From contig JADJZE010000018.1 of NCBI GenBank assembly GCA_016719405.1, forward strand, positions 62,001-126,000: a stretch of DNA of 64,000 nt, given 5' to 3'. Source of the stretch: Candidatus Aalborgicola lynettensis (GTDB taxonomy: Bacteria > Pseudomonadota > Gammaproteobacteria > Burkholderiales > Burkholderiaceae_C). Both the position numbers and the translations under genes were made by a program. Below are positions 27,962 to 36,823 of the stretch, piece by piece. The notes under the pieces were generated by a model. That model saw only the letters and a list, made by a program, of their open reading frames with translations, ran no database searches and was not told the DNA's origin. Numbering within the stretch: position 1 is the first letter of the stretch; the number at the start of each line of letters is the position of its first letter.

Positions 27962-29665
27962 ATGAAAAATAATCTGTGTGCCGCTGCGATCGGCTTCGGC
28001 GTAATGGCGTTCTGCCCTGCTAGCACTGCGCAGCAGGCAGACGCCGTTGATCGCCTGGTGAAGGAGTTCTCACCCACAACCCTGACCAAGGAGCAGCAGC
28101 GGAAAGAGTTGGAGTGGTTTCGCAACGCCGCCAAACCCTTTATCGGCAAAGAGATCAAGGTTGTATCTGAAACGCTGGATGTGCACGCCTACGAGTCCGA
28201 CGTACTGGCCAAAGCGTTTTACGAATTAACGGGCATCCATGTCGTTCACGAACAAACGGGCGAAGATGATCTGGTCAAAAAAATTGAAACCCAGGCGCGC
28301 ACCGGCATCCATCTCTACGATGCCTACGTCAACGACAGTGATTTGATCGGCTGGCACTACCGATCAGGAAAAACCGTCAACTTGACGGATTTCATGGCCA
28401 AGGAAGGCAAGTCGGTTACTTCACCCACACTCGATTTAAAAGATTTCATTGGCATCAGTTTCACAACCGGGCCCGACGGCAAGGTGTACCAGTTGCCGGA
28501 TCAGCAATTCGCCAATCTCTACTGGTACCGCAAGGACTGGTTTGACCGGCCCGACTTGCAAAGCAAGTTCAAAAGCATCTACGGCTACAAACTGGATGTT
28601 CCGGTCAACTGGTCGGCCTACGAAGACATTGCCGAGTTTTTTACGGTACACGTCAAGGAACTCGATGGCAAGAAGGTGTATGGCCACATGGACTACGGAC
28701 GCAAAGATCCATCCCTTGGCTGGCGCTTTTCGGACGCTTGGTTGTCCATGGCGGGTGCTGGCGACACCGGCATTCCATTTGGCAACCCGGTCGATGATTG
28801 GGGTATACGCGTAGAGGGCTGCGCGCCGGTCGGCGCATCGGTGCAGCGGGGCGGCGACATGAACGGAGCGGCGGCCGTCTACTCGGTCAACAAATTCATG
28901 GAGTGGCTCAACAAATATGCACCGCCGGATGCCAAAAACATGGATTTTGGCACCGCCGGCCCGGTACCCGGCCAGGGACAAATTGCCCAGCAAATTTTCT
29001 GGTATCTCGCCTTCACTGCGTCCATGACGCGACCCGGTCTGCCCGTGACCAATGCCGATGGCACACCCAAGTGGAGGGTTGCACCGTCACCCCACGGGCC
29101 TTACTGGAGAGCGGGTATGAAGGTCGGGTACCAGGACGTTGGCTCCTGGACTCTGATGAAAGGCACGCCGCTTGCCAACATGAAGGCGGCGTGGCTGTAT
29201 GGCCAGTTCGTGACATCCAAATCGGTCTCGCTGAAAAAGACACTGGTCGGACTGACGCCAATTCGCGAGTCCGACATTCAATCACAGGCCATGACTGACG
29301 CCGCACCCAAGCTGGGCGGTTTGGTCGAGTTCTATCGCAGCCCGGCGCGGAAGTCCTGGACGCCCACCGGAACCAACGTCCCAGACTACGCCAATATGGC
29401 ACCGCTATGGTGGATGCATATTGGCGCTGCAATCCGGGGCGAAGTGCCGGTGCAGACGGCCCTGAACAACATGGCCGAGCAGACCGACTCCATGCTGGCG
29501 CAATTGCAAAAGCATGGTCGCTCCAAATGTGCGCCCAAGCTGAACACCAAACGGACTGAGCAGTTCTGGCACGCTAAGGGCAAGGCACCGGTTCCGAAAC
29601 TGGTTAACGAAAAACCCCCTGGGGAGACACAGAGTTATGAAGAAAGCATCAAGCGTTCTTGGTAG
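27962..29665 (+). CDS. GlpV-like extracellular solute-binding protein 2
   Basis: This 567-residue paralogue of the 18879-20603 protein shares the same GlpV-type blocks: VYQLPDQQFANLYWYR, NWSAYEDIAEFF, YGHMDYGRKDPSLGWRFSD, APSPHGPYWRAGMKVGYQDV and EFYRSPARKSWTPTGTN. A signal peptide is present (MKNNLCAAAIGFGVMAF to about STAQ). ATG at 27962 is chosen; GTG codons at 27953 and 27956 are possible, and AAGGGG lies just upstream. It overlaps the next gene by 29 bp. No ABC permease or ATPase gene accompanies it, and two kinases follow, so it is probably a sensing component. Confidence 0.85.
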   Translation: MKNNLCAAAIGFGVMAFCPASTAQQADAVDRLVKEFSPTTLTKEQQRKELEWFRNAAKPFIGKEIKVVSETLDVHAYESDVLAKAFYELTGIHVVHEQTGEDDLVKKIETQARTGIHLYDAYVNDSDLIGWHYRSGKTVNLTDFMAKEGKSVTSPTLDLKDFIGISFTTGPDGKVYQLPDQQFANLYWYRKDWFDRPDLQSKFKSIYGYKLDVPVNWSAYEDIAEFFTVHVKELDGKKVYGHMDYGRKDPSLGWRFSDAWLSMAGAGDTGIPFGNPVDDWGIRVEGCAPVGASVQRGGDMNGAAAVYSVNKFMEWLNKYAPPDAKNMDFGTAGPVPGQGQIAQQIFWYLAFTASMTRPGLPVTNADGTPKWRVAPSPHGPYWRAGMKVGYQDVGSWTLMKGTPLANMKAAWLYGQFVTSKSVSLKKTLVGLTPIRESDIQSQAMTDAAPKLGGLVEFYRSPARKSWTPTGTNVPDYANMAPLWWMHIGAAIRGEVPVQTALNNMAEQTDSMLAQLQKHGRSKCAPKLNTKRTEQFWHAKGKAPVPKLVNEKPPGETQSYEESIKRSW

Positions 29666-30359
29666 TTTGCTGTTGTGTTTGGCCTGCCATGCCCAGCAGA
29701 CGACCTACACCCTGGAATACGCCACAGGAAATCCACCCTTCACCATGACAGAGAATGGCAAACCGGTTGGCGTGGCCATTACAGTGGTCGCCACGCTGTT
29801 TGAAAAGGCCAAACTCGCCTATACCCTGCAGGAAGTACCCTTGGCACGCGGAATGGCCGAAGCCAAGGTAAAAGAGTTGACATGCGCGTTTCCGGTTCAA
29901 CGCGCGCAATTCATTGAGGCAGACTACCAGTGGATCAGCCCTATCTTCGTTACCGATTCAGGGTTTTTTGTACATCCCCAATCCAAAGAGCGGTTCATTG
30001 CGCTGGCAGATGCCAGAAAGCGCAAAATTGGCGCGCTGCGTGGCAGCGGTGACGCGGAATACCTCAAGGCGTTCGGTTATGACGTTGATGAAGCCAACAC
30101 ACCGGAACAAAGTCTGGAAAAACTTCTGAACAAACGCATCGACGTATGGGCAACCGATGTGTTGTCCGCCCGTTATTTCGTCCAAAAAGCAGGGGGCAAG
30201 GACCGCACTCCTGTAAGTGCACTCACATTCCGGCGTTCTCTGGGCTCCTTGGCCTGCAACACCAAAATGCCCAGTGCCGATGTGGCAAAACTGCAGTCCA
30301 CGCTGGACACCATGATCGCGGATGGAACCCTTGACAAATTGATATCCGGAACGCACTGA
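29637..30359 (+). CDS. Family-3 (amino-acid-type) solute-binding protein
   Basis: The 240-residue periplasmic protein has a signal peptide (MKKASSVLGSLLLCLACHA) and the SBP_bac_3 fold: YATGNPPFTMTENGKPVGVA, PLARGMAEAKVKELTCAFPV, IGALRGSGDAEYLKAFGYDV and DVWATDVLSARYFVQKAG. It begins inside the last 29 bp of the GlpV-like gene, so it is translationally coupled to it. GGGGAG lies 10 bp upstream. A hybrid histidine kinase starts 21 bp downstream. The ligand is unknown; the usual Arg/Asp amino-acid clamp of this family is not obvious. Confidence 0.82.
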   Translation: MKKASSVLGSLLLCLACHAQQTTYTLEYATGNPPFTMTENGKPVGVAITVVATLFEKAKLAYTLQEVPLARGMAEAKVKELTCAFPVQRAQFIEADYQWISPIFVTDSGFFVHPQSKERFIALADARKRKIGALRGSGDAEYLKAFGYDVDEANTPEQSLEKLLNKRIDVWATDVLSARYFVQKAGGKDRTPVSALTFRRSLGSLACNTKMPSADVAKLQSTLDTMIADGTLDKLISGTH

Positions 30360-30380
30360 TGGGGCGCTACGATTCGACCA

Positions 30381-32684
30381 ATGCGCAGCCCCGCGATTCC
30401 GCATGGAGATAGCGTTCTCAGCATGCCAAATCCACAAAATCCACAACAGCAAGGCGGCGCGCGGTTTCGGTGGCTGGGCACTGGCTTAAGTCTGCGATGG
30501 GCCATCGTAATGGGCGTAATCGTGGGCCTGTTGATTCCGTCCACCGTGGGCAGTTGGATTACGCTGGAGCGTCGACGCGATGGTTTGACGCAAAGTTTGA
30601 ATGACGATTTGAATCGCCAGATTGATACCTTGGCCATCAGCCTGCGCAAGCCCCTGTGGTCATTCGACCGGGAAACCACCATTCCACTTCTGGGTTCGGT
30701 ATTTAGCGACCAGCGCATCGTCTCGGGCACCGTTGTCGGATTGATTTCGACCGGTGCGAGCGAAATTTTTTCATCTGTTGACCACCCGCAAAGACGCAGG
30801 GGACGGCAAATCGTAGCCACCCGCACCATTGACCTGGATGGAAAACCGGTTGGTAACGTGACCCTTGAAATGGATACCGGGCAAATGGATGCCGAGTTAT
30901 CCCACGACCGGCAAGGTCTTATATTGACAGTGATCGGACAACTCTTCTTCAGCTTGCTGCTGATTCTTTCGCTCCTGCATCTGCGTTTGCTAGTGCCCAT
31001 TCGGCGCCTGATGCACGAATCCGAACGGCTCGCGACCCGCGACCTTGCCGCGCCCTTCGTCTGGACCCGCAAGGACGAACTGGGCACACTGGGCGCCAGT
31101 CTCGAAAACACACGCAAAGCACTGCAGGACGTATTTCGTGAACTGGAAGAAAGCAACAGCGAACTGGCAAAAGACATTGAACGCCGTATCCGCTTTGAAC
31201 ACGAGCTTCAGCGACATCGCAATCACCTGGAAGAAATCGTCGCCCACAGAACCAGTGAACTATCCATTGCCAAAGACCGTGCCGAGATCGCCAGCAAAGC
31301 CAAGAGCACCTTTCTGGCCAGCATGAGCCACGAGTTACGCACGCCCCTGAATGCCATTCTGGGGTACACGCAAATTCTGAAACGTGACAAGAACCTCAGT
31401 GAGCGACAGCTCACGGGACTTGACACCGTGCAACGCAGCGGCGAACACCTGTTGATGTTAATCAACGACGTGCTCGACATCTCGAAAATTGAGGCCGGAA
31501 AATTTGAACTAATTCCATCTGCGGTACAACTCCCCGTGTTTGTGCAGGTCATCAGCGACATCATTCGGGTCAAAGCGGAAGAACGCAGTTTGCAGTTTGT
31601 TTCGGAGGTCGATGAAAAATTACCCAACACCGTTATGGTCGACGAAATGCGCTTGCGCCAGGTGTTGCTGAATTTATTGGGCAATGCTGTGAAGTTTTCC
31701 GAGCGCGGACGGGTTTCTCTCAAGGTCCGGCGCGTTGCGGATGCCGACGCACAAAGCGTGTTGCGCTTTGAAGTTCAAGACAACGGCGTGGGCATGAATC
31801 GCAGCCAGTTGGACACCATTTTTCAGGCATTTGAACAGGTGGGCGATGCCAAGCAGCGATCTGGAGGAACAGGCCTTGGACTGGCGATCAGTCGCCAATT
31901 GGTGCGCCTCATGGGAGGTGATATTTTTGTCGAAAGCGAGCTTGGCAAGGGCAGCCTTTTCTGGTTCGAAATTGCGTTACCGGTGATTGACAGTGACCAT
32001 CTCCAACAAGCAATCCCCACGGCAGCTGATCACACCGTGATTGGATACGAAGGCCCACGCCGGAAGTTACTCATTACCGATGATGTTCCAGCCAACCGCG
32101 CCATGCTGATTGCCTTGCTCGGCGGGCTTGGATTCGACATCGTAGAAGCAAGTAACGGACGGGAGTCATTGAATGAAATGCTTATCTCTCAACCCGATTT
32201 GGTCATTACGGACGTAACGATGCCCGTCATGGACGGATTGGAGGCCACCCGTCGCATGCGGGCCAATCCCGTGCTTGAAAAACTGCCGACAATTGTCGTT
32301 TCTGCGACGTTCCTGGAACAAGATCGCGTCGCCGCCCTAGAAGCCGGCGCCAACGTATTTATGGCCAAGCCAATTGACCAGAGCCAGTTGTTGCACGAAA
32401 TCGGTACACTTTTGAACATTCACTGGCAAACCGAAGACAGTGCTGTGACACAAAATGGCAGTATCTTGGTTAGCCCCGGAATGGATGAGTTAAAAGTACT
32501 CCACGATCTGGTTCTGGACGGTAATATTGGCCGCATTCGCAAGCGCGCCGACCATCTGAGTGCGCTGGATCCGGCCTATGGCGCATTCGCAGACAAATTG
32601 CGACAACTGGCGAAGGAATTTCAGGTGCAGGAAATCCAGAAATTGGTTGAAAAGTACATGCGCACGGTGCCAAAAAATGACTGA
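30381..32684 (+). CDS. Membrane hybrid histidine kinase with receiver domain
   Basis: The 767-residue protein has TM1 (about 38-58), a small periplasmic domain (about 60-180), TM2 (about 181-205), HAMP and coiled coil, HisKA with ASMSHELRTPLNAILGYTQ (His about 318), HATPase with NLLGNAVKFSE, QDNGVGMNRSQ and GGTGLGLAI, and a receiver (about 565-680) with phospho-acceptor Asp in VITDVTMPVMDG (about 611). A helical C-terminal tail (about 695-767) has no clear HPt histidine motif. ATG at 30381 is used; 30423 is an alternative 14 codons later. It sits between solute-binding genes and a receiver-kinase gene, which it overlaps by 8 bp. Confidence 0.9.
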   Translation: MRSPAIPHGDSVLSMPNPQNPQQQGGARFRWLGTGLSLRWAIVMGVIVGLLIPSTVGSWITLERRRDGLTQSLNDDLNRQIDTLAISLRKPLWSFDRETTIPLLGSVFSDQRIVSGTVVGLISTGASEIFSSVDHPQRRRGRQIVATRTIDLDGKPVGNVTLEMDTGQMDAELSHDRQGLILTVIGQLFFSLLLILSLLHLRLLVPIRRLMHESERLATRDLAAPFVWTRKDELGTLGASLENTRKALQDVFRELEESNSELAKDIERRIRFEHELQRHRNHLEEIVAHRTSELSIAKDRAEIASKAKSTFLASMSHELRTPLNAILGYTQILKRDKNLSERQLTGLDTVQRSGEHLLMLINDVLDISKIEAGKFELIPSAVQLPVFVQVISDIIRVKAEERSLQFVSEVDEKLPNTVMVDEMRLRQVLLNLLGNAVKFSERGRVSLKVRRVADADAQSVLRFEVQDNGVGMNRSQLDTIFQAFEQVGDAKQRSGGTGLGLAISRQLVRLMGGDIFVESELGKGSLFWFEIALPVIDSDHLQQAIPTAADHTVIGYEGPRRKLLITDDVPANRAMLIALLGGLGFDIVEASNGRESLNEMLISQPDLVITDVTMPVMDGLEATRRMRANPVLEKLPTIVVSATFLEQDRVAALEAGANVFMAKPIDQSQLLHEIGTLLNIHWQTEDSAVTQNGSILVSPGMDELKVLHDLVLDGNIGRIRKRADHLSALDPAYGAFADKLRQLAKEFQVQEIQKLVEKYMRTVPKND

Positions 32685-33972
32685 ATCCCCACCAGAATCT
32701 CCTCCAGTTCTGCTGATTGTGGACGACACTGCTGCCAATCTGGGCGTGATCGCATCCCATCTGGAAGATAGCGGATTTGAAATCGTCATTGCGCAAAGCG
32801 GCGAAGACGGAATCAAAAGAGCGCAGCGTACCCTCCCCGACTTGATATTGCTGGACGTCATGATGCCGGGAATAGATGGGTTCGAAACCTGCAAACGCCT
32901 GAAGGCTGATGCACAGACCGCCGACATTCCGGTTATTTTCATGACTGCGTTGGCTGAGACCACCGACAAAGTGAGTGGTTTCGAAGCAGGTGGTGTGGAC
33001 TACATCACCAAACCCATCCAGGTTGCCGAAGTACTGGTTCGCATCAATACCCACTTGGGGTTGCGCGCCGCGCGGCGACAACTCATGGAGCGCAATGCGG
33101 CACTGCAACACGAGATTGAAACCCGCCGCCAGGCGGAGGCCGCGCTGGAACAAACCAATCAGCGCCTGGCGCGAACCATTGAGACCCTGGAGCGCACCCA
33201 AGCACAACTGGTATTGGCCGCCAAAGTTGCGGGCTTGGGAGCAATCGTCACCGGCATCGCACACGAGCTGAACACGCCCATTGGTGTGGCTATGTTGACG
33301 GCCAGTTCTTTGGACGCCGACGTACAAAAAATGCAACAGATGCACCCCCGGTTGGCGGAGGACAAAGTCCAAAAGGAAAGTCTCGATCGTTTGTACAAAA
33401 ACGTCGGCGAAGAACTCAGCCTCCTGGACAGCAGCCTGCACCGCGCAGGCGATCTGATACGCAAGTTCAGGATGGTGGCCGTGGATCAACTCAACAGCCG
33501 AACCCAGGTATTTGGTCTGAACGAACTGGTATACCAGACCGTGAGCGAATTCCGGATTCAGAATACCGCGAGCCACCGAATCGACATCCGCATCGACCCC
33601 GCCATCACTATTAACGGTTATCCCGGTGCACTGGAACAGGTATTGGCAAATTTGCTCAGCAACGCGTTCCAGCACGCATTTGAAGAACCAACTGGCGGCA
33701 ATGTCATCATCGAAGGTAAATCGCACAATGGCTGGGTAACCCTGACGGTTGGCGACGATGGGAAAGGTATTGCGCCAGAGAGAGTCACACGGATTTTTGA
33801 CCCTTTTTACACCACTCAGCTAGGCAAAGGCGGCTCCGGATTCGGCCTTTACGCGGTGTTTAACCAAGTCAGCCACCTGATGGGTGGCCACATCAACGTG
33901 GAAAGCACACCCGGAAAAGGGACACGCTTTATATTGGAACTACCTTGCGGGGGCACTCGAACCACCGATTAA
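32677..33972 (+). CDS. Receiver-histidine kinase fusion without membrane anchor
   Basis: The 431-residue cytoplasmic protein begins with a receiver domain (about 10-125; VLLIVDDTAANLG, acceptor Asp in LILLDVMMPGIDG about residue 61, KPIQVAEVL), followed by a coiled linker, HisKA with VTGIAHELNTPIGVAM (His about 196) and HATPase with NLLSNAFQHAF, VGDDGKGIAPERV and FYTTQLGKGGSGFGLYAVFN. It overlaps the hybrid kinase by 8 bp. Its kinase core is related to the sensor kinase at 20600-22879. It may receive phosphate from the hybrid kinase and pass it to an output protein elsewhere; no DNA-binding output is present. Confidence 0.9.
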   Translation: MTESPPESPPVLLIVDDTAANLGVIASHLEDSGFEIVIAQSGEDGIKRAQRTLPDLILLDVMMPGIDGFETCKRLKADAQTADIPVIFMTALAETTDKVSGFEAGGVDYITKPIQVAEVLVRINTHLGLRAARRQLMERNAALQHEIETRRQAEAALEQTNQRLARTIETLERTQAQLVLAAKVAGLGAIVTGIAHELNTPIGVAMLTASSLDADVQKMQQMHPRLAEDKVQKESLDRLYKNVGEELSLLDSSLHRAGDLIRKFRMVAVDQLNSRTQVFGLNELVYQTVSEFRIQNTASHRIDIRIDPAITINGYPGALEQVLANLLSNAFQHAFEEPTGGNVIIEGKSHNGWVTLTVGDDGKGIAPERVTRIFDPFYTTQLGKGGSGFGLYAVFNQVSHLMGGHINVESTPGKGTRFILELPCGGTRTTD

Positions 33973-34049
33973 GACGGCATAACTTGCATGAGGGAGGCGC
34001 AGGCTTCGCGCATAAACGTGGGTCGGTTGGCCGACAGGCCGCGACGCCA

Positions 34050-34868
34050 CTACCGCTTCCGACCCGACTCTACCTCAGTGGTTTCGCGTACCGCTGCAAC
34101 AGAGCCCCAAAACTGTTCTACCGCTTTTTTGTTTTGGGCATAGAACCGCTTGCTAAAAATGACGAAGTAGGGTTTTTCCACAAACGCTGGCGATATGCGT
34201 TCAATTTTTCCCGCAAATTCTGGGCGCACCAGCAATGCGTCACCCTCCTTGGTAAGCATCGCCGCCATTTGAAGCCGACCGAGCGCCAACTGTCCCATCA
34301 AATGTTTGGCGTCATAGTAGGTTGCATCAACACTGACGCCCGCCTTCCGCAAATCTCCGGCCACGGAATAACCGAGTTGCGTGCCAATCGGTACGGCCAA
34401 CTGGACAAACCTTTTACCATCCCAACCGGCCACACCGTCTTTTGGACGAAACAGGGAATAACTGTCGTTGCGTAAGCGCAGTGACACATCCAGGTCACCA
34501 TTTTTTGTCATGGGATATTGCGCAAAAACCGCACGCTCCTCACTGAAGCTCGCCGCAGCGACACCGTCCACAGCGCCCTCCTGCAACTCCTTAAAACAGC
34601 GCTTCCATGGCAAGGCGACCTGTGTCAGCACGATGCCCGATCTTTTCGCGGCCAGGTTGAGTTGCTGATTGTCCAGTCCTTGTCCGCCCTTGACCAGGTA
34701 AGGGAAGTTGTCAGCGTCCTCATTGCAAATTCTCAAATGGACTGACTGCGCGCTACCAGGCAGCGGGCACCACAGACCCATGGCCACTACAAAAACAATT
34801 GGCGCTCGTTTCAAAACTTCCCCAATGTATGTTTTGCTCCTCGCCACCCAAGAACATTGGGCATGCAT
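34050..34868 (-). CDS. Family-3-like solute-binding protein, convergent to kinase genes
   Basis: The 272-residue product has an export signal (about residues 20-40; APIVFVVAMGLWCPLPGSAQ) and an SBP_bac_3-like body: RICNEDADNFPYLVKGGQGL, CFKELQEGAVDGVAAASFSE, GTQLGYSVAGDLRKAGVSVD and RPEFAGKIERISPAFVEKPY. ATG at 34868 is the longest start; a TTG (LKRAP) 19 codons later would give a more usual signal peptide. It is convergent with the receiver-kinase gene, with a 77-bp gap. It is plausibly a third binding protein of the same sensory locus, inferred from position. Confidence 0.75.
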   Translation of the reverse strand: MHAQCSWVARSKTYIGEVLKRAPIVFVVAMGLWCPLPGSAQSVHLRICNEDADNFPYLVKGGQGLDNQQLNLAAKRSGIVLTQVALPWKRCFKELQEGAVDGVAAASFSEERAVFAQYPMTKNGDLDVSLRLRNDSYSLFRPKDGVAGWDGKRFVQLAVPIGTQLGYSVAGDLRKAGVSVDATYYDAKHLMGQLALGRLQMAAMLTKEGDALLVRPEFAGKIERISPAFVEKPYFVIFSKRFYAQNKKAVEQFWGSVAAVRETTEVESGRKR

Positions 34869-35171
34869 ATGGAGAGAATGTGGCAGTTCGGATCAGGATG
34901 GCGTGCATAGTAGAGCCAACACAGGCACAGCGTCAATACACGCACCAAACCTTCAACACCGCAGGCCCCGCTGCTCCGAAGAATTGGAACAGATACAACG
35001 ATTTCAATATTCAGCCCCAAAAAAGCTATAATTGACGGCTTTGCCAACACAACGGCAATCAGGGTTACCGCCACCCTTTCTTCTTGGCGAGGTCAAGCTG
35101 GGTCACCAGCGAACCGGCTTAATCAGCCTGTTCGTCACAGTGCCAGCTGTATAAAAGTATCGGAGTGTCTA
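34869..35171. other. Divergent promoter region before rpmB
   Basis: 303 bp between the leftward binding-protein gene and rpmB. It contains a TATAAT hexamer (35027-35032) and the rpmB leader. No gene is supported. Confidence 0.6.
35003..35032 (+). promoter_or_regulatory. rpmB-rpmG promoter candidate
   Basis: TTCAAT (35003-35008), 18-bp spacer, perfect -10 TATAAT (35027-35032); the leader before rpmB is about 130 bp. Confidence 0.55.
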
Positions 35172-35405
35172 ATGGCACGCGTATGTGAAGTAACGGGTAA
35201 AGGCCCGATGGTCGGAAACAATGTTTCCCACGCCAACAACAAAACCAAGCGCCGGTTCCTGCCGAACCTGCAATACCGCCGTTTCTGGGTCGAGACTGAA
35301 AACCGCTGGGTTCGCCTGCGGATTTCGAACGCAGGTTTGCGTTTGATCGACAAAAACGGTATTGATTCTGTGCTCGCCGACCTGCGCGCACGTGGCCAAG
35401 CTTAA
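35172..35405 (+). CDS. rpmB: 50S ribosomal protein L28
   Basis: The 77-residue protein has the L28 start MARVCEVTGKGPMVGNNVSH and the RRFLPNLQYRRFWVETENRW core. It contributes to 50S assembly. rpmG follows 11 bp downstream with AAGGAG between, the standard pairing. Confidence 0.97.
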   Translation: MARVCEVTGKGPMVGNNVSHANNKTKRRFLPNLQYRRFWVETENRWVRLRISNAGLRLIDKNGIDSVLADLRARGQA

Positions 35406-35416
35406 GGAGTAGCACC

Positions 35417-35587
35417 ATGGCAACCAAAGGCGGACGCGAAAAAATCAAGCTGGAATCTACTGCTGGCACCGGTCACTTCTACACCACCAGCAAGAACAAG
35501 AAAACCATGCCCGAGAAAATGCTGATCAAAAAATTTGATCCCAAAGCTCGCAAGCACGTGGACTACAAGGAAATGAAGCTCAAGTAA
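35417..35587 (+). CDS. rpmG: 50S ribosomal protein L33
   Basis: A 56-residue L33: MATKGGREKIKLESTAGTGH, YTTSKNKK and a C-terminal KFDPKARKHVDYKE. It has no zinc-binding CxxC pairs, so it is the zinc-independent (C-minus) form. Start has TTAAGGAGT 8 bp upstream. Co-transcribed with rpmB and followed by a terminator. Confidence 0.96.
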   Translation: MATKGGREKIKLESTAGTGHFYTTSKNKKTMPEKMLIKKFDPKARKHVDYKEMKLK

Positions 35588-35640
35588 TAGCCAGGGGACA
35601 GATCTTTAGCGCTGTCCTCTCATGCTGGAGCCTCCTTCAA

Positions 35641-35665
35641 AAGCCCGACTTGTTCGGGCTTTTTT
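35641..35665 (+). terminator. Terminator after rpmG
   Basis: AAGCCCGA, loop CTTGT, TCGGGCTT followed by a T-run ending at 35665, 54 bp after the rpmG stop. Confidence 0.88.
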
Positions 35666-35705
35666 GCGCCTGGACGCCCATCAACCCTGCACTTTCTAGA
35701 CTGTG

Positions 35706-35987
35706 ATGCACATTGACCTCAAACTGCCACAAGGCGCTACCTTCAGCGACCTCAGGGTACGCCGTTGTGACGACGACGCCATCGACCTCGATATGGATCT
35801 GGTGCACCGCATCTGCCTGCTGAACGGCTGGGACTTTGAGAAAGTTCGCGCCAATCCGGGCCCGGTGATCAGCACCATTTTGAGCGTCTGGTACAAACAA
35901 CATTTGGCGCAAGGCGGCGCGCCCGATGCTGTCATGGAATCATTCCGTCTACAAAGCGAGATCGCCCAGGGCCAAACGCCCCACTGA
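35706..35987 (+). CDS. Small conserved-looking protein, unknown
   Basis: The 93-residue product (MHIDLKLPQGATFSDLRVRR; LVHRICLLNGWDFEKVRANP; ISTILSVWYKQHLAQGG) is not recognised. It is soluble, mildly acidic, and has no signal peptide. The preceding GTG at 35703 is an alternative. It lies just after the rpmG terminator and before a lytic transglycosylase gene. Codon use looks normal for the genome, so it is likely real. Confidence 0.65.
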   Translation: MHIDLKLPQGATFSDLRVRRCDDDAIDLDMDLVHRICLLNGWDFEKVRANPGPVISTILSVWYKQHLAQGGAPDAVMESFRLQSEIAQGQTPH

Positions 35988-36032
35988 CGGCACGTTCTCT
36001 CTCTATTGGCTACTGTCGTCTTTGGCGCGAAA

Positions 36033-36737
36033 ATGAACGCTGCACGACATCTATCCACCATGACGCACCGCCCAACACCGCCCGCCACAGCAAACCATGC
36101 ACACCGACTGTTGCGCACTACAGGGGCGTTGTTGGTGCTATTGGCTTGCGTGTACCCCTGCCGTGCAAACACTACCGCCGACGTTCTGCCAACGACCAAG
36201 ATTTTTCGTTACGTACAAGGCGGAACCATCTCGTTTTCTGATGTGCCGCCGAGCAAAACAGCCTACGTGGTGCACCGCCTGACGTGTTACGCCTGCAGTG
36301 TCACCTCCAATGTCAACTGGCAATCGACGCCGTTGTACCTGCGGGAATTTGGCGATGAAATTGCACAGGCGGCCCACCGGTACGGCCTGGAGCCGTCGCT
36401 GGTGCGTGCCGTAATCCATGCGGAATCGGGCTTCAATGCCCGCGCCCGTTCGCCCAAAGGTGCGTTAGGCCTGATGCAGCTCATGCCTGGCACTGCACGC
36501 GACATGGGGGTGACCGACGCCCGCATTCCCGGCCACAACATTCGCGGTGGCGCCCAGTATTTGGCGCACCTGCTGGCACGCTTCAAAAACGATGTCACAC
36601 TGGCCACGGCCGCCTACAACGCCGGCCCCGAAGCTGTGCAAAAGTACGCCGGCGTGCCGCCCTTTGCCGAAACCCAGGTGTATGTGCAGCGGGTCAAGAT
36701 ACTGCACCAACGCTACAAAGACTCCACGCGGAGCTAA
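36033..36737 (+). CDS. Lytic transglycosylase (SLT domain)
   Basis: The product of about 234 residues has an N-terminal hydrophobic export segment (LLRTTGALLVLLACVYPCRA) and a C-terminal SLT/lysozyme-like domain: AHRYGLEPSLVRAVIHAESG with the catalytic Glu, GALGLMQLMPGTARDMGV, and NIRGGAQYLAHLL plus TAAYNAGPEAVQKY. It cleaves peptidoglycan glycan strands in the periplasm. A Cys-containing linker (RLTCYACSV) precedes the domain. The start is uncertain (36006, 36033 or 36060). Confidence 0.88.
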   Translation: MNAARHLSTMTHRPTPPATANHAHRLLRTTGALLVLLACVYPCRANTTADVLPTTKIFRYVQGGTISFSDVPPSKTAYVVHRLTCYACSVTSNVNWQSTPLYLREFGDEIAQAAHRYGLEPSLVRAVIHAESGFNARARSPKGALGLMQLMPGTARDMGVTDARIPGHNIRGGAQYLAHLLARFKNDVTLATAAYNAGPEAVQKYAGVPPFAETQVYVQRVKILHQRYKDSTRS

Positions 36738-36823
36738 CGCACGGCGCACAATTCTGCCCAAATCCGGGCCCGTTTCTGCCACCCGATGCGCTAGCAGGTA
36801 CGGGAAAACTACCGATTACAGGG

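Noticed and set aside
30381..32684. HPt domain at the C-terminus of the hybrid kinase
   Set aside because: The helical tail lacks a convincing phospho-accepting His motif.
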